Made by a program: the position numbers and the translations under genes. The notes beneath the pieces were generated by a model. It saw only the letters and a list, made by a program, of their open reading frames with translations. It was not told the DNA's origin and made no database searches. From assembly GCA_030407315.1 (NCBI GenBank), contig JALQPE010002822.1, positions 39,500 to 103,499 on the forward strand: a DNA stretch of 64,000 nucleotides, read 5' to 3'. This DNA comes from Asparagopsis taxiformis. Its lineage: Eukaryota > Rhodophyta > Florideophyceae > Bonnemaisoniales > Bonnemaisoniaceae. How positions within the stretch are numbered: the stretch's first letter is position 1; each line of letters starts with the position of its first letter. Below, in pieces: positions 10,792 to 22,016 of this stretch.

Positions 10792-12045
10792 CTACAAGTG
10801 CGCATTGAATGCGAGGACGGACGGTGTTTCCCGCCAGACATCCAGCGTCAGCGAAACTGCAGATGCAGACGATATCAGCGATCGCACTGTTGTCGTCACT
10901 TCCGCCCGCAGCTGCGGAAGAATATCACAAGTAAGCTGCTCTTTCGAAGGCGGTGCCGATTTCAAGATTCGAACCATAGCCCAATTCTGCAACATCTCCG
11001 GCGGAATCAGAGACTTGCATATCGCTATTGCTACGTCATGTTCAAAGTGAGGCACATGTTCCACCCGGCGCCGCTTCGCACGATGATGATCAGACCCGTC
11101 TTGACTTTGTTCAGTAGTTGGAGACGGACTCGGATCAGACTTTACAGGCGGTAGCGATAGGCGTCGCTTATGCCGAAAAGGGCGTCCCTGCTCGTCGCGC
11201 TTCACAGCCCGACCCGCTGGCAAACTCGGTGCTCGTTGCACTGGCTGTTTCTCGAGTAAATTGCGCAAGGCTCGAAGTAGAAGTGGATGACTTCGCTGTG
11301 CATGGTTGAACAACGCGCTTGTACCACCAGCAGCCGTCTCTCTAGACCTCGCCACAAAGCCCCGTATGCGACAAATTTTGGCCGCCTTGCCTTCTTCCCC
11401 TTCGCCAGATAATTCTTGCCGGATACTCGCAGCAGCGGACGGGGAAATGGGATCTGGGATACAAATGGTACAGCGGACAAACGAGAGAGTGGGTGAACGG
11501 GTGAAGAAGGGGGTGAAAAACGCCATGGCAGGCCCGATGCGACGGGTAGACGCGGATTGGAGCGCCTTGAAACGACTGTGCAGATGGGTCAAATGTGCGG
11601 CTGTGTCATCGGTGCGGCGAGAAAGGAGGGCATCGGATGGGGTGTCTGGGAGGTCGGAGGGTAGGGGCACGGCAGAAGAGGGGATGGAAGGCACGATGGG
11701 GAGTGCAACAGCATCTGGAGCAGGTGGTGCCGTTGTGGGCGGCGCAAATGTGTCGGGCGACGCATCGGATATAATCTGTGGCGCTGCAACGATGGGCGTA
11801 GCGACGGACGGCGGAACGGATGTCTGCTCGGGCGGCGCGGTTGCGGACGGGGCGGCTGTGGGTAAATTGGTTGGCGAAAGAGATGGCGCAGTGTCGGTTG
11901 CCGTTGGGTCTGCTACCGGCACGCGCGCTGTTGATGGTGAAGTTGGCATCGCGTGTGCGAAGCGTAACGGTAGTTGAAGATGCGTGGAGTGTACCACAGT
12001 TTTCGCCGAGTGTCTGATGTTGTTAGCGCGCCGAGTGTAGTACAT
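10792..12045 (-). CDS. BED/hAT-like transposase N-terminal protein, truncated (array copy 3)
   Basis: This has the same 417-codon ORF as at 5891-7144, with the same ATG context, BED-finger residues and terminal TAG after FNAHL. I saw no differences by eye. A second uninterrupted copy argues that the stop after FNAHL is a real property of the gene rather than an error. Confidence 0.75.
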   Translation of the reverse strand: MYYTRRANNIRHSAKTVVHSTHLQLPLRFAHAMPTSPSTARVPVADPTATDTAPSLSPTNLPTAAPSATAPPEQTSVPPSVATPIVAAPQIISDASPDTFAPPTTAPPAPDAVALPIVPSIPSSAVPLPSDLPDTPSDALLSRRTDDTAAHLTHLHSRFKALQSASTRRIGPAMAFFTPFFTRSPTLSFVRCTICIPDPISPSAAASIRQELSGEGEEGKAAKICRIRGFVARSRETAAGGTSALFNHAQRSHPLLLRALRNLLEKQPVQRAPSLPAGRAVKRDEQGRPFRHKRRLSLPPVKSDPSPSPTTEQSQDGSDHHRAKRRRVEHVPHFEHDVAIAICKSLIPPEMLQNWAMVRILKSAPPSKEQLTCDILPQLRAEVTTTVRSLISSASAVSLTLDVWRETPSVLAFNAHL

Positions 12046-12669
12046 TTTCTGTTGTTGTCGAGTTTATCGCTCGGTGCGGATCTCGTTCAGATTTCTGATC
12101 TCATTTCCCAATTTTGATCCAATAGCGAAAATATATGTAGTTGCAAATTTTTCAAAAGAATTGGTGCATATCTAATTCAATTTGTTCAGGACGTTAGATC
12201 CTTGCAGAGCTACAGCTTGCGCAAAGAAATGTACCTCGGGCTAGAATTGAAGGTCGATTGCGACAGTGTGCCGCCATGCTGCATGAGTTACTTTGATGTC
12301 ACTATCTATCTAGCTAGCTATAAACTAAAGGTACGACGAAAAAACAACGATGTGAAAGAAAGAAAAAAACATGCATCTATTTAAACGTTTGTCATCCGAA
12401 CAATCAATCACATAGTAAACTGGGAAGGGTTCAGAATTCTGCGATGGATAACATAATTTTTCTCACAGCGAATAAACCAGACAAGAAAGACTATCGCTCT
12501 TCGTACCACGCGACACCAACTACATGCTGTAGTTATTCTTGAGTCGAGCATCTTCTGTGTGTGGATTCGGACAGATCCATCGAAGGCAAAAGGGAGTAGG
12601 TAAGCGAGATAGAATAGCCAAAAGTACGGCAATATCATTCAAAAAATACTTTTCTACCCCCTGTCATCT

Positions 12670-13602
12670 TCAGCCCATTGTCGGAGCATCAGTAATCATG
12701 GCGTCCGGATCGTCCATCGAACCATCTGTAGTCGTAGGACTTGTAGGACCATCATGGCAGGTGTGGTGGCCGACATAACCGTGGTGGTCACTGGCATCGC
12801 GGTTACGGATGGAGGCCTAGTAATGGCAGGAAGCACAGGAGCAAAGAATGGAGGAGGTGGGGAGGAAGACAGGCATTGGGGAGCTTGCGCCATTGTTAGA
12901 ACCAGGCGATGCCGCGCCTGGGAAAAGAGGACTACCGGGAGGACGGGGAGGAGGTGTTACCGGTAAAATAACAACCACCTCGTTCCATCGAAAGAACCAG
13001 CTGTTGGAGGAGCAAAGGTGGGCAGATTGAGGATATTGAAAGTGGTTGTTGACTCGTTCTGTGCGGCGGTTGTGATTGTGCTGTTGTGAAAACGGGGACA
13101 GAGACTGCCACTGGAACGGTAGGAATAGCGCCAAACGGGGGTGGAATGTCACTGGTACCGGGCTGGAGCTGGAGCAGGAACAGGAGCTGCGACCGTTGTG
13201 GAATCGGCCCGACTACAATCGGACTGCCAGGAAGAGTTGTCAACGGAAACAAGGTCGGTCCAGTTCCGAAAACAGGCGGTATGGTAGGACTCGGGAGTGG
13301 GAGGTCCGGGATTGGATGGGGGTAAAGCAATGACAGGACCTACGGTCGGCGGGATACCAGGAAGCGTGGTTATAGGGAAAAGCGTCGGTGCTGTACCGAA
13401 AACAGGCGGAGGGCCAGTTGATGTTTGGCGCACGCTAGTTGGGAGCGAATTCGGAGAGTTTGCGGAAGCACTATGACGGATAGACGCGGGAGTAACATCT
13501 TGATATTTCGGGCCATGGGCTGAGGAACAATGACGGCATTGGTCTCTAGGAAGAGCAACAGCGATATCAGATAAAGAGAGGGAAAGCAGGAAAAATGGCC
13601 AT
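12670..13602 (-). pseudogene. Secreted Pro/Thr-rich protein, array copy 3, many one-base deletions
   Basis: It aligns along its whole length with 7770-8714 (ATG at 13602, TGA at 12670-12672). About ten single-base losses are scattered through it (for example near 12750, 12865, 12985, 13075, 13150, 13200, 13290, 13515 and 13570), leaving only pieces open. Flanking hAT-like sequence in the same copy is clean. A local dip in consensus quality therefore explains the pattern better than gene decay. Confidence 0.75.
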
Positions 13603-14109
13603 TGAAGATGGTCGGCGCAAAGCGCTTCACGCGAAGAAAATGCGAGATGGAACTGCGAGAGGCGTAGCTAGTCCTCTTGGATGAGGTTTGCGCCTGATGG
13701 AGCGCGGAGGGGGTTCTTTTATAGGTAGAGGTGTTATGCAGTTTGGTATTATTCGTAAAGGAAAGGTGTGACGACGTCTCAGAAATAATCAATGAGGGTT
13801 GAAGGATTATTTCGATCTTCATTGCGTATAAGGCGTTGTAGGACTTGCAATGAATCATGAATATTTGTAAATGAGAATAACGGGGAACACTCGGACAAGA
13901 TGTATGTTGTCGCTCTCTGTGCACAGCGAAATAAGCACTGCCTTAAGCGACCAACAAGTACAAGAAGAAATAAAGTGTAAGATGGACATGAAGCACCGGA
14001 TAGTGTGCGAGTAGAGAACGCGAGAGGCGGGCTCGAGTCGGGGGGTTTTCATTATGAAATAATTTCAAATTGGGGCGCATGTAGTGATCTCCATTGGAAA
14101 TATGCGAAG

Positions 14110-14210
14110 GGCAACTGGTGTGACAGAGCGAAACTCAGCTGCTGACGTATTTCGTTAGGTTGTCGCAGCGGCTAGATGGGAAGTATATCAATGAAAACCG
14201 ACAGATTTCA
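14110..14210. other. Deletion junction between array copies 3 and 4
   Basis: The sequence after the secreted gene in copy 3 jumps at GACAGAT/TTC straight into the 3' part of the next hAT-like gene, losing about 1.65 kb relative to the 4901-bp unit. Both parents share GAT at the breakpoint. The hundred bases before it match other copies only with many small errors. Confidence 0.7.
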
Positions 14211-15291
14211 AGATTCGAACCATAGCCCAATTCTGCACATCTCCGGCGGAATCAGAGACTTGCATATCGCTATTGCTACGTCATGTTCAAAGTGAGGCAC
14301 ATGTTCCGCACGCCGGCGCTGCTTCGCACGATGATCGATCGACCCGTCTTGACTTTGTTCAGTAGTTGGAGACGGACTCGGATCAGACTTTACAGGCGGT
14401 AGCGATAGGCGTCGCTTATGCCGAAAAGGGCGTCCCTGCTCGTCGCGCTTCACAGCCCGACCCGCTGGCAAACTCGGTGCTCGTTGCACTGGCTGTTTCT
14501 CGAGTAAATTGCGCAAGGCTCGAAGTAGAAGTGGATGACTTCGCTGTGCATGGTTGAACAACGCGCTTGTACCACCAGCAGCCGTCTCTCTAGACCTCGC
14601 CACAAAGCCCCGTATGCGACAAATTTTGGCCGCCTTGCCTTCTTCCCCTTCGCCAGATATTCTTGCCGGATACTCGCAGCAGCGGACGGGGAAATGGGAT
14701 CTGGGATACAAATGGTACAGCGGACAAACGAGAGAGTGGGTGAACGGGTGAAGAAGGGGGTGAAAAACGCCATGGCAGGGCCCGATGCGACGGTAGACGC
14801 GGATTGGAGCGCCTTGAAACGACTGTGCAGATGGGTCAAATGTGCGGCTGTGTCATCGGTGCGGCGAGAAAGGAGGGCATCGGATGGGGTGTCTGGGAGG
14901 TCGGAGGGTAGGGGCACGGCAGAAGAGGGGATGGAAGGCACGATGGGGAGTGCAACAGCATCTGGAGCAGGTGGTGCCGTTGTGGGCGGCGCAAATGTGT
15001 CGGGCGACGCATCGGATATAATCTGTGGCGCTGCAACGATGGGCGTAGCGACGGACGCGGAACGGATGTCTGCTCGGGCGGCGCGGTTGCGGACGGGGCG
15101 GCTGTGGGTAAATTGGTTGGCGAAAGAGATGGCGCAGTGTCGGTTGCCGTTGGGTCTGCTACCGGCACGCGCGCTGTTGATGGTGAAGTTGGCATCGCGT
15201 GTGCGAAGCGTAACGGTAGTTGAAGATGCGTGGAGTGTACCACAGTTTTCGCCGAGTGTCTGATGTTGTTAGCGCGCCGAGTGTAGTACAT
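14204..15291 (-). pseudogene. BED/hAT-like gene, array copy 4, 3' truncated and frameshifted
   Basis: The ATG is at 15291. The 3' end, including the LTLDVW signature, is lost at the copy 3/4 junction. Single-base changes (for example in the CGGACG run near 15055, GGGCCC near 14778 and AGATAATT near 14660) split the frame into three pieces. The BED-finger region is still readable. Confidence 0.75.
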
Positions 15292-15915
15292 TTTCTGTTG
15301 TTGTCGAGTTTATCGCTCGGTGCGGATCTCGTTCAGATTTCTGATCTCATTTCCCAATTTTGATCCAATAGCGAAAATATATGTAGTTGCAAATTTTTCA
15401 AAAGAATTGGTGCATATCTAATTCAATTTGTTCAGGACGTTAGATCCTTGCAGAGCTACAGCTTGCGCAAAGAAATGTACCTCGGGCTAGAATTGAAGGT
15501 CGATTGCGACAGTGTGCCGCCATGCTGCATGAGTTACTTTGATGTCACTATCTATCTAGCTAGCTATAAACTAAAGGTACGACGAAAAAACAAACGATGT
15601 GAAAGAAAGAAAAAAACATGCATCTATTTAAACGTTTGTCATCCGAACAATCAATCACATAGTAAACTGGGAGGGTTCAGAATTCTGCGATGGATAACAT
15701 AATTTTTCTCACAGCGAATAAACCAGACAAAAAGACTATCGCTCTTCGTACCACGCGACACCAACTACATGCTGTAGATTATTCTTGAGTCGAGCATCTC
15801 TGTGTGTGGATTCGGACAGATCCATCGAAGGCAAAAAGGGAGTAGGTAAGCGAGATAGAATAGCCAAAAGTACGGCAATATCATTCAAAAAATACTTTTC
15901 TACCCCCTGTCATCT

Positions 15916-16857
15916 TCAGCCCATTGTCGGAGCATCAGTAATCATGGCGTCCGGATCGTCCATCGAACCATCTGTAGTCGTAGGACTTGTAGGACCCATC
16001 ATGGCAGGTGTGGTGGCCGACATAACCGTGGTGGTCACTGGCATCGCGGTTACGGATGGAGGCCTAGTAATGGCAGGAAGCACAGGAGCAAGAATGGAGG
16101 AGGTGGAGGAGGACGAGCAGGCATTGGGGAGCTTGCGCCTTGTTAGAACCAGGCGATGCCGCGCCTGGGAAAAGAGGACTACCGGGAGGACGGGGAGGAG
16201 GTGTTACCGGTAAAATAACAACCACCTCCGTTCCATCGAAAGAACCAGCTGTTGGAGGAGCAAAGGTGGGCAGATTGAGGATATTGAAAGTGGTTGTTGA
16301 CTCGTTCTGTGCGGCGGTTGTGATTGATGCTGTTGTGAAAACGGGGACAGAGACTGCCACTGGAACGGTAGGAATAGCGCCAAACGGGGGTGGAATGTTC
16401 ACTGGTACCGGGGCTGGAGCTGGAGCAGGAACAGGAGCTGCGACCGTTGTGGCAATCGGCCCGACTACAATCGGACTGCCAGGAAGAGTTGTCAACGGAA
16501 ACAAGGTCGGTCCAGTTCCGAAAACAGGCGGTATGGTAGGAACTCCGGGAGTGGGAGGTCCGGGATTGGATGGGGGTAAAGCAATGACAGGACCTACGGT
16601 CGGCGGGATACCAGGAAGCGTGGTTATAGGGAAAAGCGTCGGTGCTGTACCGAAAACAGGCGGAGGGCCAGTTGATGTTTGGCGCACGCTAGTTGGGAGC
16701 GAATTCGGAGAGTTTGCGGAAGCACTATGACGGATAGACGCGGGAGTAACATCTTGATATTTCGGGCCTATGGGCTGAGGAACAATGACGGCATTGGTCT
16801 CTAGGAAGAGCAACAGCGATATCAAGATAAAGAGAGGGAAGCAGGAAAAATGGCCAT
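15916..16857 (-). pseudogene. Secreted Pro/Thr-rich protein, array copy 4, frame-interrupted at both ends
   Basis: The copy runs from ATG 16857 to TGA 15916-15918. One base is missing about 18 bp after the start (AGGGAAGCAGG against AGGGAAAGCAGG), and others are missing near 16090 and 16138. The central frame from 16175 to 16840 is open and nearly identical to copy 2, with conservative changes such as K to N after the signal peptide and V to I in PTLFPITTLPGIP. Confidence 0.75.
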
Positions 16858-18931
16858 TGAAGATGGTCGGCGCAAAGCGCTTCACGCGAAGAAAATGCGA
16901 GATGGAACTGCGAGAGGCTAGCTAGTCCTCTTGGATGAGGTTTGCGCCTGATGGAGCGCGGAGGGGGTTCTTTTATAGGTAGAGGTGTTATGCAGTTTGG
17001 TATTATTCGTAAAGGAAAGGTGTGACGACGTCTCAGAAATAATCAATGAGGGTTGAAGGATTATTTCGATCTTCATTGCGTATAAGGCGTTGTAGGACTT
17101 GCAATGAATCATGAATATTGTAAATGAGAATAACGTGGAACACTCGGACAAGATGTATGTTGTCGCTCTCTGTGCACAGCGAAATAAGCACTGCCTTAAG
17201 CGACCACAAGTACAAGAAGAAATAAAGTGTAAGATGGACATGAAGCACCGGATAGTGTGCGAGTAGAGAACGCGAGAGGCGGGCTCGAGTCGGGGGGTTT
17301 TCATTATGAAATAATTTCAAATTGGGGCGCATGTAGTGATCTCCATTGAAATATGCGAAGGGCATATGTGGTGTGAAGGAGGAAACTCACTGCTGGACGA
17401 TATTGGTTAGGTTTGTCGACAGCGGCTAGATGGTGATTGTATATCAATGATAAACCGACAGATATAATACCCGTAACTGTCGAAATGTTGCGGACTTCTC
17501 TTAATGTAATATTATTCTAACGTGATGTTACTGTAAATTAGTGGTCTGTAATTCACAAGCCCCGCACGCCAGAGCTGGCTCCGGCGGCGTCGAGTCGCTC
17601 GATACGTAGTTACATAGGATCCGCTCTAGCCCTGCCTGTCGGTCTTGGAAGGCAGAAGAGGGAATTGAGAAAAAACGCGGTCTAGCAACGAAAGGCTAGC
17701 TCGCTGTTGCTCCCACCCCACTTTGTCCCACGTGGGAAGCAACAGCTGACCCAACAGGTCTGTTGACATACGTTGTTGTCAGTCCGTCCTCTCGTTAACA
17801 AAAGCCGTGCACACCGTCAGTAACCGAGTTACAGCTGGTGCGTCGTGGTAATGAAGGTGAGATAGTCTGCGCGTTCAATACAATCCGGGCAAGTGGCGGC
17901 AGCGGAAGAGGGAATGATCTGCAGTGAAACATATACGCTGCGCTCTCGAGACTCGAATACAGTACTGAAACGTCACGCCAACGCGACATTGGGAGTTGTG
18001 ACAGCGGGCCAGAGATGAAGCACTGCGCCGCGCTTTGCGTCACGTCCGGTCACCCGTCGAGTATCAATCCGCCGATCGATCGGCGTCTGCTTTATATGCA
18101 GCCCCTCGTTCCGGCAATGACGCCATTCTAATCAGCCCAACCGCCCGCTTCATGGCTGACTGTCCGTGCGTTATGATCATATCCGTTACGTGCTGCCTGA
18201 TGCAATTCTATTCTTCGACATAATCAACTGCCCTTCATATAGTATGCCAAGTCGTTAACCAATGTTATATGTCTGTATCGGCGACCCGTTGCTGCACAGA
18301 ACAGCATGCCTGCGATGCTTTCGAGCACCCTTTGCGTATTTGCGGATCCCTTTGGTCTGCCTCAGCACTTCACATAACCGCAATATATTTCCACCCGTAG
18401 ATTCCCCCTCGCCGTTCTGATGCAGACGACGATTTTGAAGGTGCATCAGTATATGACACCCTAGCACGCACGCCATTGCGTTGATTATACGCCCTTACAT
18501 GTATCACTATAGTGGTGCATGTGCATCGGTCGCCGTAGCAAGTCTCGCAAATTCCGCACAACAACTCGCTAGATGCTGTACGACGTGCCTGATTGAAGAA
18601 GCGCTGCTATGCACCATTGCGTCATGCACGCCATGCAACGGCGAATCTTCGGTCGCTTCCATGCCAAAGATGCGCGCTCGACCACGCGCTATGAGCGCCC
18701 AATCGCACGGATGATACCATGCGTGGACGGTGCACAGACACGATCGAAGTGATGAAGTTTGTGGGAGGATCGACTCGTGCCAAGAGTTGCATGGTGCCAG
18801 GGCCATTCATCGTGGATCATCGACTGCAAACTCACTAAATTAATTACAGCTTCTACAGTGTATCGTGGTACATGAACAAATTTACCGCAACGGCGTCGAC
18901 GCTGTTGAACAGTAAAGGAACCTCATTTATT

Positions 18932-20023
18932 CTACAAGTGCGCATTGATGCGAGGACGGACGGTGTTTCCCGCCAGACATCCAGCGTCAGCGAAACTGCA
19001 GATGCAGACGATATCAGCGATCGCACTGTTGTCGTCACTTCCGCCCGCAGCTGCGGAAGAATATCACAAGTAAGCTGCTCTTTCGAGGCGGTGCCGATTT
19101 CAAGATTCGAACCATAGCCCAATTCTGCAACATCTCCGGCGGAATCAGAGACTTGCATATCGCTATTGCTACGTCATGTTCAAAGTGAGGCACATGTTCC
19201 ACCCGGCGCCGCTTCACACGATGATGATCAGACCCGTCTTGACTTTGTTCAGTAGCTGGAGACGGACTCGGATCAGACTTCACAGGCGGTAGCGATAGGC
19301 GTCGCTTATGCCGAAAAGGGCGTCCCTGCTCGTCGCGCTTCACAGCCCGACCCGCTGGTAAACTTGGTGCTCGTTGCACTGGCTGTTTCTCGAGTAAATT
19401 GCGCAAGGCTCGAAGCAGAAGTGGATGACTTCGCTGTGCATGGTTGAACAACGCGCTTGTACCTCCAGCAGCCGTCTCTCTAGACCTCGCCACAAAGCCC
19501 CGTATGCGACAAATTTTAGCTGCCTTGCCTTCTTCCCCTTCGCCAGATAATTCTTGCCGGATACTCGCAGCAGCGGACGGGGAAATGGGATCTGGGATAC
19601 AAATGGTACAGCGGACAAACGAGAGAGTGGGTGAACGGGTGAAGAAGGGGGTGAAAAACGCCATGGCAGGCCCGATGCGACGGGTAGACGCGGATTGGAG
19701 CGCCTTGAAACGACTGTGCAGATGGGTCAAATGTGCGACTGTGTCATCGGTGCGGCGAGAAAGGAGGGCATCGGATGGGGTGTCTGGGAGGTCGGAGGGT
19801 AGGGGCACGGCAGAAGAGGGGATGGAAGGCACGATGGGGAGTGTAACAGCATCTGGAGCAGGTGGTGCCGTTGTGGGTGCAGAAGAGAAATTCGCTCGGG
19901 CGACGCAGTGGCTGACAGGGCGGCCGAGGGTAGATAGGTTAGTGATAGAGATGGCGCAGTGTCGGTTGCCGTTGGTGGTGTAATAGGCATCGCGCTACGA
20001 AATCCGTGTGTGCGAGGAGTCAA
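18932..20023 (-). pseudogene. BED/hAT-like gene, diverged last copy
   Basis: From 18932 to about 19200 the sequence matches the array. From 19210 on it carries many substitutions, and near 19880 it loses a segment present in the other copies (the stretch around VATPIVAAPQIISDASPDTF). The N-terminus is related but distinct (MPITPPTATDTAPSLSLTYL against VPVADPTATDTAPSLSPTNL), with a candidate start at 20023. Frame changes at about 19880, 19085 and 18948 break it. It looks like an older relative of the gene from which the array grew. Confidence 0.7.
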
Positions 20024-20587
20024 GGTAGTCGCCCGCGCCTAATGAAAACCTCTGACCTCGAGGAGCGAACCACACTTCTGGTGATCTCGAACTTATCGCT
20101 TTGCATTGGTCTCTTTCGGATTCGTGATCTAATCTATGAATTTTGATGCAATACCCAAAACGTTTTTCAACGTGAATTTTCGAAAAGAGTGACTCGATTA
20201 TGGTTGAGTCTTGATCTCCGTCCCGTATCGCACTCTGGTGCATCCACCAGAATGTCAAGCCTCGCCTGGTGCAAGCACCACATCCCAATACCAAAGCGTT
20301 CGCGCTCAACTCGTCCACAAATTTGCCATGCAAGCGTATCAAAACCGCCCTCAACAGTGCAATTTTCTCGCAGATCTCTGGTTCATCTCTTTTTGTTATC
20401 CCTTCCCCTCCCAGTGCTCGCGGAATCTGGCCTTGTCACCACGAAAACACGCAAACACACTTCTCTTTCACTGAAAGCCTCGATAATAACCCCACAGTCA
20501 TGGTATGTATCGTCACGATCTTCCACCCTTCTCGTTTGCGACCTGTCACGGGGAATTATTGCAACAGTATCACAACGCCCCATTTCT

Positions 20588-20881
20588 ATGTCTGATACTT
20601 CAGATCCTTTCAACACAGCATATGAAATGGTACGCGATAGAGTCGAGGAGGGAGCTTCGATCTTTATCAAAGAATCTTCCTTTGGAAACGCCATTCTCGA
20701 CTTCCGATTCCAATCTGAAACGGAGATGCCGGATGGGACAAAAGTCATCAGAATCGGTCTTGGTCGCTCACTTGCTCAACCAAACTCTGCTTTGCTTTGT
20801 ATCGTCACCGCTCCAGGCGATACATGGCCTAACAACAGCGCTGTCGCTAAAGATGTAATTGCCAGTCTTCACACACTTTGA
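20588..20881 (+). CDS. Small uncharacterised protein
   Basis: The ORF has 97 codons. I chose the internal ATG at 20588 because the long upstream extension of this frame (from 20189) is compositionally different and low-quality. The protein starts MSDTSDPFNTAYEMVRDRVE, is mildly acidic, and has a compact alternating hydrophobic pattern ending in KDVIASLHTL. There is no signal peptide, membrane segment or family motif. The neighbourhood is transposon-derived on both sides, so this could be a host gene remnant. I do not recognise it. Confidence 0.4.
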   Translation: MSDTSDPFNTAYEMVRDRVEEGASIFIKESSFGNAILDFRFQSETEMPDGTKVIRIGLGRSLAQPNSALLCIVTAPGDTWPNNSAVAKDVIASLHTL

Positions 20882-21292
20882 TGCGTTTGCCGCTTGTACT
20901 CTAGAATGATTGTAATCTCGATCAGGGCTCAATCTACACTGTAAGAGATGTAAGTCGGCTGGTAATTCGAGTTAATAGGAATGTCTCGTACCAAGATATA
21001 CTTAGCGTATTAAAGGGGTTAGTCAGATATTTTGCGAAAACCTGTTTGTTGTAAGGATGATCTGTGAAACGAATGTGTATACGGGATAGCTGAGTGGTAG
21101 TTGTTTTCCTTGAATGATCGATGATGCCTCCGATCCCCCAAGACCGGAGTTGACCATACCTTTTTGTACCCACCATAGAATTGTAGTTCGGTGACTAACT
21201 AATTCTAGAAAATACTAATCAAATAAAATTATGTCATCAAAATAAATCTAACGTGATGCCTTCATGACATCAATCGATGACATAGCCAACTA
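20882..21292. other. Intergenic, AT-rich
   Basis: This lies between the small ORF and the chromovirus LTR. No gene is seen. Confidence 0.5.
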
Positions 21293-21705
21293 TGTTAGGT
21301 TCCGATAGGTTGAAATGATAAACTTACTTTTTGAATGAAATTTTGAGGTTCACTAAGCGGCGCTTATTTCGGCTCAACTTAGGATTGTTACTGGGTTGTT
21401 GATCTGCCCGAACTCTTCCAGCAGCCATTCCAGTACCTCCTTTATAGAATTCTAGATAAGCCCGTAGACTACTAAAATCACTACACTAGCCTAGCGATAG
21501 TAATTTCATGGTCTCGTAGAGTAAGGTGCAAATTTAGCTTCTATTCGCACCTTACGATCGAGACTACTATAGCTAGTGTAATGTAAACTATTATGGAACC
21601 TAGTCATTCAAATAAGGGGTGTAATTGTGTAGTGTAAACTATCCTAGCGTATTGTAAATTCCATAATGGAACGGATCCGACTGGATCGTCCAGATGGACG
21701 TTACA
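21293..21705 (-). repeat. Chromovirus 3' LTR
   Basis: 413 bp, starting TGTAACG and ending CTAACA in element orientation. It contains an inverted repeat around GTCTCG...AAGGTGC / GCACCTT...CGAGAC (plus 21510-21565) that could fold the LTR RNA. Confidence 0.9.
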
Positions 21706-21706
21706 A

Positions 21707-21719
21707 CTCTTCCCCTTTT
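21707..21719 (-). promoter_or_regulatory. Chromovirus polypurine tract
   Basis: AAAAGGGGAAGAG on the minus strand, directly before the 3' LTR. This is the expected plus-strand primer site. Confidence 0.8.
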
Positions 21720-21725
21720 AGATCC

Positions 21726-22016
21726 TTATCCGTCCTCGAAAAGGTTCTTGAAATACTCCTCGATGATTTCCTGCTGATCGTAGACTTCTTGTTTGTTAAC
21801 CCATGTGTTCTCGATTGGACTTGAGTCTCGAAAACTCACCAAAAACTGTACTTCGGAGTTTCGGATCCGATGTGCAAGTATCTTCTCTATGGCGGCTTTC
21901 TTCTCACGAGAAATTGCAAAACGTGTATCTGCAGAAGCCTCACGTATGGAATAATCTTCACGGAACTTCTTCAGAAGCGAAAATGTTGAAAGTAGGATGA
22001 ATATGCTTATATTCAC
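21726..22016 (-). pseudogene. Chromovirus C-terminal chromodomain (out of frame with integrase)
   Basis: About 60 residues have the chromodomain pattern: EKILAHRIRNSEVQFLVSF, then ENTWV and a C-terminal helix EIIEEYFKNLF. Chromodomains on chromoviral integrases direct insertion toward marked chromatin. It is joined to the integrase C-terminus in a different frame. A one-base difference in the TTTT run near 21978 (after HPTFNI) would bring the two together. Confidence 0.8.

Larger units (their letters stand above)
1..19880. repeat. Tandem array of a ~4.9-kb two-gene unit
   Basis: The same sequence landmark (CGAAGGCGGTGCCGATTTC) starts at 1, 6044 and 10945. It is cut by a deletion near 14204 and recurs, one base shorter, at 19084. 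The step from 6044 to 10945 is 4901 bp. The first step is longer (6043 bp) because of a minisatellite expansion, and the third is short (~3.25 kb) because of a deletion. Copies 2 and 3 look almost identical over most of their length, so the duplications are recent or homogenised. Homology ends near 19880, where the last copy turns into a diverged relative with many substitutions from about 19210. The left end of the array lies outside the window. Each unit has a hAT-like ORF and a secreted-protein gene on the minus strand. Confidence 0.95.
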
